Assembly (NCBI GenBank): GCA_002803225.1
Contig: NXFV01001714.1
Span: 23,885 to 87,884 of the forward strand
DNA length: 64,000 bases
From: Gamarada debralockiae
Taxonomy: Eukaryota > Ascomycota > Leotiomycetes > Helotiales > Hyphodiscaceae
Reading direction: 5' to 3'
Shown here in pieces: positions 63,061-64,000 of this stretch (position 1 is the first letter of the stretch; the number at the start of each line of letters is the position of its first letter). Made by a program: the position numbers and the translations under genes. The notes under the pieces are model-generated. The model ran no database searches. It was not told the DNA's origin and was given only the letters and a program-made list of their open reading frames with translations.

Positions 63061-63565
63061 GAGAGAAGGGACGTCACAGCTCGCGCTTCACCTCCATCAG
63101 CTTCTATAGATCAACACCAGTAAGATCGTCCGCGATCCACTGGCCCTTCTCCTCCTTAGTTGCATTGTGGAAGCCGTCTGCTCGTCGCATCGTTTGTACA
63201 TCCAAGTCTGTGATGTACGCTTTATCGTCACCAAGCTTCATGCGGACCTCGTAGTCCGTATCAAGTATCATGTCGTCTTTCCAGAGACGACGAGGACTAT
63301 CGAAGACGCAGAGCACACGCTTCTTCATCTTCATTTGCGATCCTAGACAGCCCCAGGATGAGGGGTAGTCCTTGTGCTTCTTGCGGCCCTTCGAGTTGAG
63401 TGTTACTCCTCCTTTAGAGTGTGTTAGGCCTCGTAATTTTTGGACACCGTTCGCGAGGTTGCGGTTTCCTCGTCCTTTGCGAGATGACTTAGCGCGCAAG
63501 GAGAAATCATTATCGTTCTCGTCGTCCATCTCTTCTTCCTCCTCGTCCTCGTCAGCCAAATAGAC
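62600..63565 (-). repeat. Tandem duplication of ~460 bp (two diverged units)
   Basis: Unit A spans about 63104-63565 and unit B about 62600-63060. They share long matching blocks, for example CCAGAGACGACG at 63291 and 62781, and GTTGCGGTTTCCTCGT in both. Unit ends are approximate because divergence blurs them. No target-site duplication or terminal repeats are seen, so unequal exchange or replication slippage is likelier than a mobile element. Confidence 0.65.
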
Positions 63566-64000
63566 ATTGCTTGTCGTGGCCGGCAGGGCGTTATTGCGAA
63601 GTGTTTCATGCACCGAGTGGTCTTGCTCAACCTCAGCAAGGCGGCGCGCGTCAATAGCCTCTAAAAGCTCCTCTTGTTGGACAATGCGCAAGACACAGTC
63701 GTCAAGATGCTCGTAGAAGTCCTGGGCGTTGGAGAAGGTGGCCGAACATGTTGAACACTTGCCAGTGGCATCTGGTGCGTATCCGGAAAGCTTTTTGCCG
63801 CTGTTGATATTACTAGAGGTCTTCTTCCGGCTGTTGGGAGGGGTTTGCTCAACTGCGTGGACTGAGGTCAAGTGTCGCTTGAAGACGTCCGCACGGTTGA
63901 AGGACTTCTCTGCCGCTGAACCGCTTCCAGGGCAGAACCCACAGACCATTGTACCCTTGTAATGGGTTAATGTGTGGCGATTTTTATCGTACTTTCTAGC
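63104..64000 (-). CDS. C2H2-type zinc-finger protein, 5' part outside the window
   Basis: The frame is open from the right edge (64000) to a TAG at 63104, giving the last 298 residues. The ATG at 63949 is internal: upstream codons (KYDKNRHTLTHYKGT) continue the protein and end another finger (H-x-x-x-H). Next come VCGFCPGSGSAAEKSFNRADVFKRHLTSVH, a classical C2H2 finger, and CSTCSATFSNAQDFYEHLDDC, a C2HC variant. A coiled segment (VQQEELLEAIDARRLAEVEQ) and an acidic run (DEDEEEEEMDDEND) follow, then a basic Arg/Lys/Gly region. The compact C-terminal block is PRRLWKDDMILDTDYEVRM-KAYITDLDVQTM. The layout suits a fungal nuclear C2H2 protein; I do not know its target. The 3' part has a decayed tandem copy directly downstream. 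Confidence 0.75.
   Translation of the reverse strand, partial: ARKYDKNRHTLTHYKGTMVCGFCPGSGSAAEKSFNRADVFKRHLTSVHAVEQTPPNSRKKTSSNINSGKKLSGYAPDATGKCSTCSATFSNAQDFYEHLDDCVLRIVQQEELLEAIDARRLAEVEQDHSVHETLRNNALPATTSNVYLADEDEEEEEMDDENDNDFSLRAKSSRKGRGNRNLANGVQKLRGLTHSKGGVTLNSKGRKKHKDYPSSWGCLGSQMKMKKRVLCVFDSPRRLWKDDMILDTDYEVRMKLGDDKAYITDLDVQTMRRADGFHNATKEEKGQWIADDLTGVDL

Overview
This is a stretch of nuclear DNA from a filamentous ascomycete (Pezizomycotina, perhaps a Leotiomycete; the class is inferred from protein style only). The evidence is short 45-70 bp GT-AG introns with occasional GC-AG ones, CTNAC-like branch sites, genes on both strands without operons, and fungal-specific families such as peroxin-14, homoserine dehydrogenase and Zn2Cys6/DUF3468 factors. 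I see no rRNA, tRNA, CRISPR array or intact transposon. The left edge cuts the 3' end of one gene and the right edge cuts the 5' end of another.

Layout. 1-17.9 kb is dense with housekeeping genes: a clipped gene end, a TMF/Sgm1 Golgi coiled-coil protein, an LPX1/AKT2-like alpha/beta hydrolase ending in SKL, a Brc1/Rtt107-like multi-BRCT repair protein, ESCRT-II VPS25, an MDM1-type sorting nexin, the tRNA m7G46 methyltransferase TRM8, a small two-exon membrane protein, homoserine dehydrogenase and a CCDC174-like protein. 17.9-28.9 kb is looser and holds a large single-pass DUF7820-like membrane protein and HMG-CoA synthase. 28.9-37.1 kb carries an SR-type splicing factor, NDC80 and PEX14 on a shared divergent promoter, and a GDSAG esterase. 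37.1-40.0 kb is gene-poor but contains four regularly spaced minus-strand segments that can encode valine/phenylalanine-rich membrane helices. 40.0-49.0 kb has an FMP30/NAPE-PLD-like metallo-hydrolase, a glutathione S-transferase, a small DUF7730-like protein and a DUF6604 protein. 50.1-57.4 kb has an APC permease, an SDR and glutathione synthetase. 57.4-64 kb is the most plastic part: an orphan two-exon gene, a Zn2Cys6 transcription factor ruined by at least four frameshifts, another SDR, and a C2H2 gene with a decayed tandem copy of its 3' part.

Functional links are loose, as is usual in fungi. Peroxisome biology appears twice (PEX14 and a PTS1 hydrolase), glutathione twice (a GST and its cofactor's synthetase, 12 kb apart), and membrane trafficking three times (TMF, VPS25, MDM1). 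The broken transcription factor next to an SDR may be the remnant of a small accessory locus.

Exon boundaries were worked out by hand from splice motifs, reading-frame continuity and family knowledge. No transcript or database evidence was available. The most notable points are a 7-nt microexon in PEX14, GC-AG introns in ERG13 and TRM8, a 455 bp intron splitting the SR gene at its RRM2 signature, the two pseudogenes, and the tandem membrane-helix segments.
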